DNA of 64,000 bases. Origin: Streptomyces sp. 71268 (GTDB taxonomy: Bacteria; Actinomycetota; Actinomycetes; Streptomycetales; Streptomycetaceae). The translations under genes were made by a program, and so were the position numbers. Under the pieces are notes generated by a model that did no database searches, had not been told where the DNA came from, and was given only the letters and a program-made list of their open reading frames with translations. Position 1 is the first letter of the stretch. The number at the start of each line of letters is the position of its first letter. Location of the stretch: positions 7,260,501-7,324,500 of the forward strand of contig NZ_CP114200.1 of NCBI RefSeq assembly GCF_029392895.1, given 5' to 3'. Of the stretch, positions 62,218-64,000 are shown piece by piece.

Positions 62218-63969
62218 CTACGGCGCCTCGGACGCGGCAGCCGCCTCGGACGCCTCGGGTGTGTCGGCCTCCTCGGATGTGTCGGACGCCTCCAGCAGGC
62301 CGTCCACCTCGTCGGCCGTCGTCTCGCGCAGCGTCGTATCCACGAACAGCCAGCGCGTGATGCCGATCGACCGAAGGAAGGCCAGGTCGTGGCTGGCGAT
62401 CAGCAGGGCGCCCTGGAAGGAGTCGAGGGCGCCGCTCAGATGGCGCACGCTGGCCAGGTCGAGGTTGTTGGTCGGCTCGTCCAGCATCAGCAACTGCGGG
62501 GCCGGCGCGGCGAGCATCGTCGCGGCCAGCGCGGCCCGGAAGCGTTCCCCACCCGACAGCGTCCCGGCCGGCTGCGCGGCACGCGCGCCACGGAACAGGA
62601 ACCGCGCGAGCTGCGAACGGATCTCCTGGTCGCCGACGCCCGGGGCCATCCGGGCCACGTTCGCCGCGATGCTCAACTCCTCGTCCAGCACGTCGAGTCG
62701 CTGTGGCAGGAAGCGCAGCGGCACGTGCGCCGTGGCCTCGCCCGACAGCGCCGGCAGCGTGCCGGCGATGGTACGCAGCAAACTCGTCTTGCCGGCGCCG
62801 TTGCGCCCGACGAGCGCGATCCGCTCGGGCCCGTGCACGTGCAGGTCGCCCTCGCGCAGCCTGCCGTACCGGGGCCGCAGCGCGCGCAGGCTCAGGACCG
62901 TGCGGCCGGCCGGCACGGCGGTGTGCGGCAGGCTGACCCGGATCTCGGCGTCGTTACGGATCGCGTCCGCCGCCTCCTCGCGCCGCTCGCGCGCCTCGTT
63001 GAGCCGCTCCTCGTGCACGCCCCGGAGCTTGTCCGCCGACTCCTGCGCGGAGCGCTTGCGCTCTCCCGCGACGATCCGGGGCGCGCGCCGCTGGGCGTCC
63101 ATCTTCTTGCTGTGCCGCTCGCGGCGGGCCACCTTGATCTGGGTCTCCTCCAGCTCGCGCTTCTGCTTGCGCACCTGCGCCTCGGCGGCCCGCAGGGTGC
63201 GCTCGGCGGCTTCCTGCTGGGTGGCGAGCGCCTGCTCGTACTGGGCCCAGTTGCCCCCGTACCAGGTCACCGAACCGGAGCGGAGTTCGGCGATGCGGTC
63301 CACGCGCGCCAACAGGTCGCGGTCATGGCTGACGATCACCAGCACGCCGGAGCGCCAGGAGTCGACCGCGTCGTAGAGCCGGCGCCGGGCGAACAGGTCC
63401 AGGTTGTTGGTCGGTTCGTCGAGGAGGAGGATGTCGGGGCGCTCGATGAGCAGGGCGGCCAGCCGGAGCAGGACGGTCTCCCCGCCGGACAACTGGCCCA
63501 CCGTACGGTCCAGTTCGATGTCGCCGAGGCCGAGCGGGCCCAGCGTCGCCTGGGTCCGCTCCTCGATGTCCCAGTCGTCGCCGATCGTGTCGAAATGCTC
63601 CTCGCGCGCGTCACCCGACTCGATGGCGCGCAGCGCGGCGCGCCGCTCGGCGATGCCCAGCGCCTGGTCGACGCGCAGCTCCGTGTCGAGGGTGATGTTC
63701 TGCGGCAGATAGGCGAGGCTGCCACGGAGGGCCACCGAGCCGCTGGCCGGGCGCAGTTGGCCGGCCAGCAGCCGCAGCAGCGTGGACTTGCCGGTGCCGT
63801 TGCCGCCGACCAGCCCGGTGCGGCCCCGGCCGACGGTGAGGGAGAACCCGTCGAAGACCGGCGTGCCGTCCGGCCACCGGAACGTCAGGGCCGAGCAGGT
63901 CACGGCGGCGGGGGAGGAGTGGGAGGAAGCAGAAGAACCAGAGGAAGCGGGGGAGGGTGAATGGGCCAT
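62218..63969 (-). CDS. ABC-F family ATPase
   Basis: 583 residues. Ser-rich start (PSPASSGSSASSHSSPAA), first ABC domain GGNGTGKST, LSGGETVLL, LLLLDEPTNNLDL, coiled-coil Arg/Lys/Glu linker about 225-335 (QKRELEETQIKVARRERHSK), second domain GRNGAGKTS, LSGGERFRA, LLMLDEPTNNLDL, and an acidic tail with EASDTSEEADTPEASE. Same class as the 59408 gene but not its close copy. Probably ribosome-associated; antibiotic resistance or translation control are the usual roles. ATG 63969; only 31 bases of upstream sequence are in the window. Confidence 0.93.
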   Translation of the reverse strand: MAHSPSPASSGSSASSHSSPAAVTCSALTFRWPDGTPVFDGFSLTVGRGRTGLVGGNGTGKSTLLRLLAGQLRPASGSVALRGSLAYLPQNITLDTELRVDQALGIAERRAALRAIESGDAREEHFDTIGDDWDIEERTQATLGPLGLGDIELDRTVGQLSGGETVLLRLAALLIERPDILLLDEPTNNLDLFARRRLYDAVDSWRSGVLVIVSHDRDLLARVDRIAELRSGSVTWYGGNWAQYEQALATQQEAAERTLRAAEAQVRKQKRELEETQIKVARRERHSKKMDAQRRAPRIVAGERKRSAQESADKLRGVHEERLNEARERREEAADAIRNDAEIRVSLPHTAVPAGRTVLSLRALRPRYGRLREGDLHVHGPERIALVGRNGAGKTSLLRTIAGTLPALSGEATAHVPLRFLPQRLDVLDEELSIAANVARMAPGVGDQEIRSQLARFLFRGARAAQPAGTLSGGERFRAALAATMLAAPAPQLLMLDEPTNNLDLASVRHLSGALDSFQGALLIASHDLAFLRSIGITRWLFVDTTLRETTADEVDGLLEASDTSEEADTPEASEAAAASEAP

Positions 63970-64000
63970 GGTGATCTCGCAGTCGCAAGCGCAGGAACGG

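Overview
The window reads as chromosomal DNA of a Streptomyces-type actinomycete. G+C is very high throughout, third codon positions are almost always G or C, and GTG and TTG starts are common. Several families are typical of the group: an SsgA-like sporulation protein, PAS/GAF/SpoIIE phosphatases, a membrane-tethered XRE regulator with a TTA codon, and DmdR/DtxR-type iron boxes. No rRNA, tRNA, CRISPR array, insertion sequence or prophage gene was recognised. It looks like ordinary accessory-rich chromosome, not an island.

Left part (1-10.6 kb): a truncated multidomain SpoIIE phosphatase, a radical SAM protein with an unusual cysteine spacing, a PAP2 phosphatase whose frame runs on antisense through a response regulator gene, the partner histidine kinase with an extra C-terminal membrane domain, a SseB/DUF1266 protein and a lipoprotein. 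At 10.7-16.0 kb lies a translationally coupled peptide/metallophore-type ABC importer (binding protein, two permeases, fused double ATPase) with an iron box at its promoter. A tethered XRE regulator follows. At 18-24 kb are a PEP mutase/isocitrate lyase superfamily enzyme, a second SpoIIE phosphatase coupled to an SsgA-like gene, and a one-piece membrane ECF sigma factor. The sigma gene is broken by one extra C inside an 18-bp tandem repeat.

Middle (24-36 kb): endonuclease V, a 54-residue membrane protein, a saccharopine-dehydrogenase-like reductase, an N-acetylneuraminate-lyase-like aldolase coupled to a NanT-like transporter, an OsmC/ACT pair divergent from an ArsR regulator across a perfect 30-bp palindrome, and a MarR-linked MFS/HbpS-like/aldo-keto reductase/SDR cluster. 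At 36.7-42.7 kb is a beta-oxidation operon: CoA-transferase/racemase, acyl-CoA dehydrogenase, thiolase and FadB-type protein. A MerR regulator and a divergent acyl-CoA synthetase (frameshifted, also at a C6 run) add to the lipid theme at 44-47 kb.

Right part (47-64 kb): an amino acid permease, a secreted M1 aminopeptidase with a His-rich tail, a secreted Xaa-Pro dipeptidyl-peptidase, a BCCT transporter, an rmlD-like reductase preceded by what looks like an rmlB remnant, a second iron box and a Fes-like siderophore esterase lacking its nucleophile serine, a D-amino-acid oxidase, and two ABC-F ATPases flanking an HD-domain protein. The most interesting lines are the two iron boxes with their odd targets, the one-piece sigma factor with its slipped repeat, the TTA codon in the tethered regulator, and a set of well-formed operators that can be tested directly.
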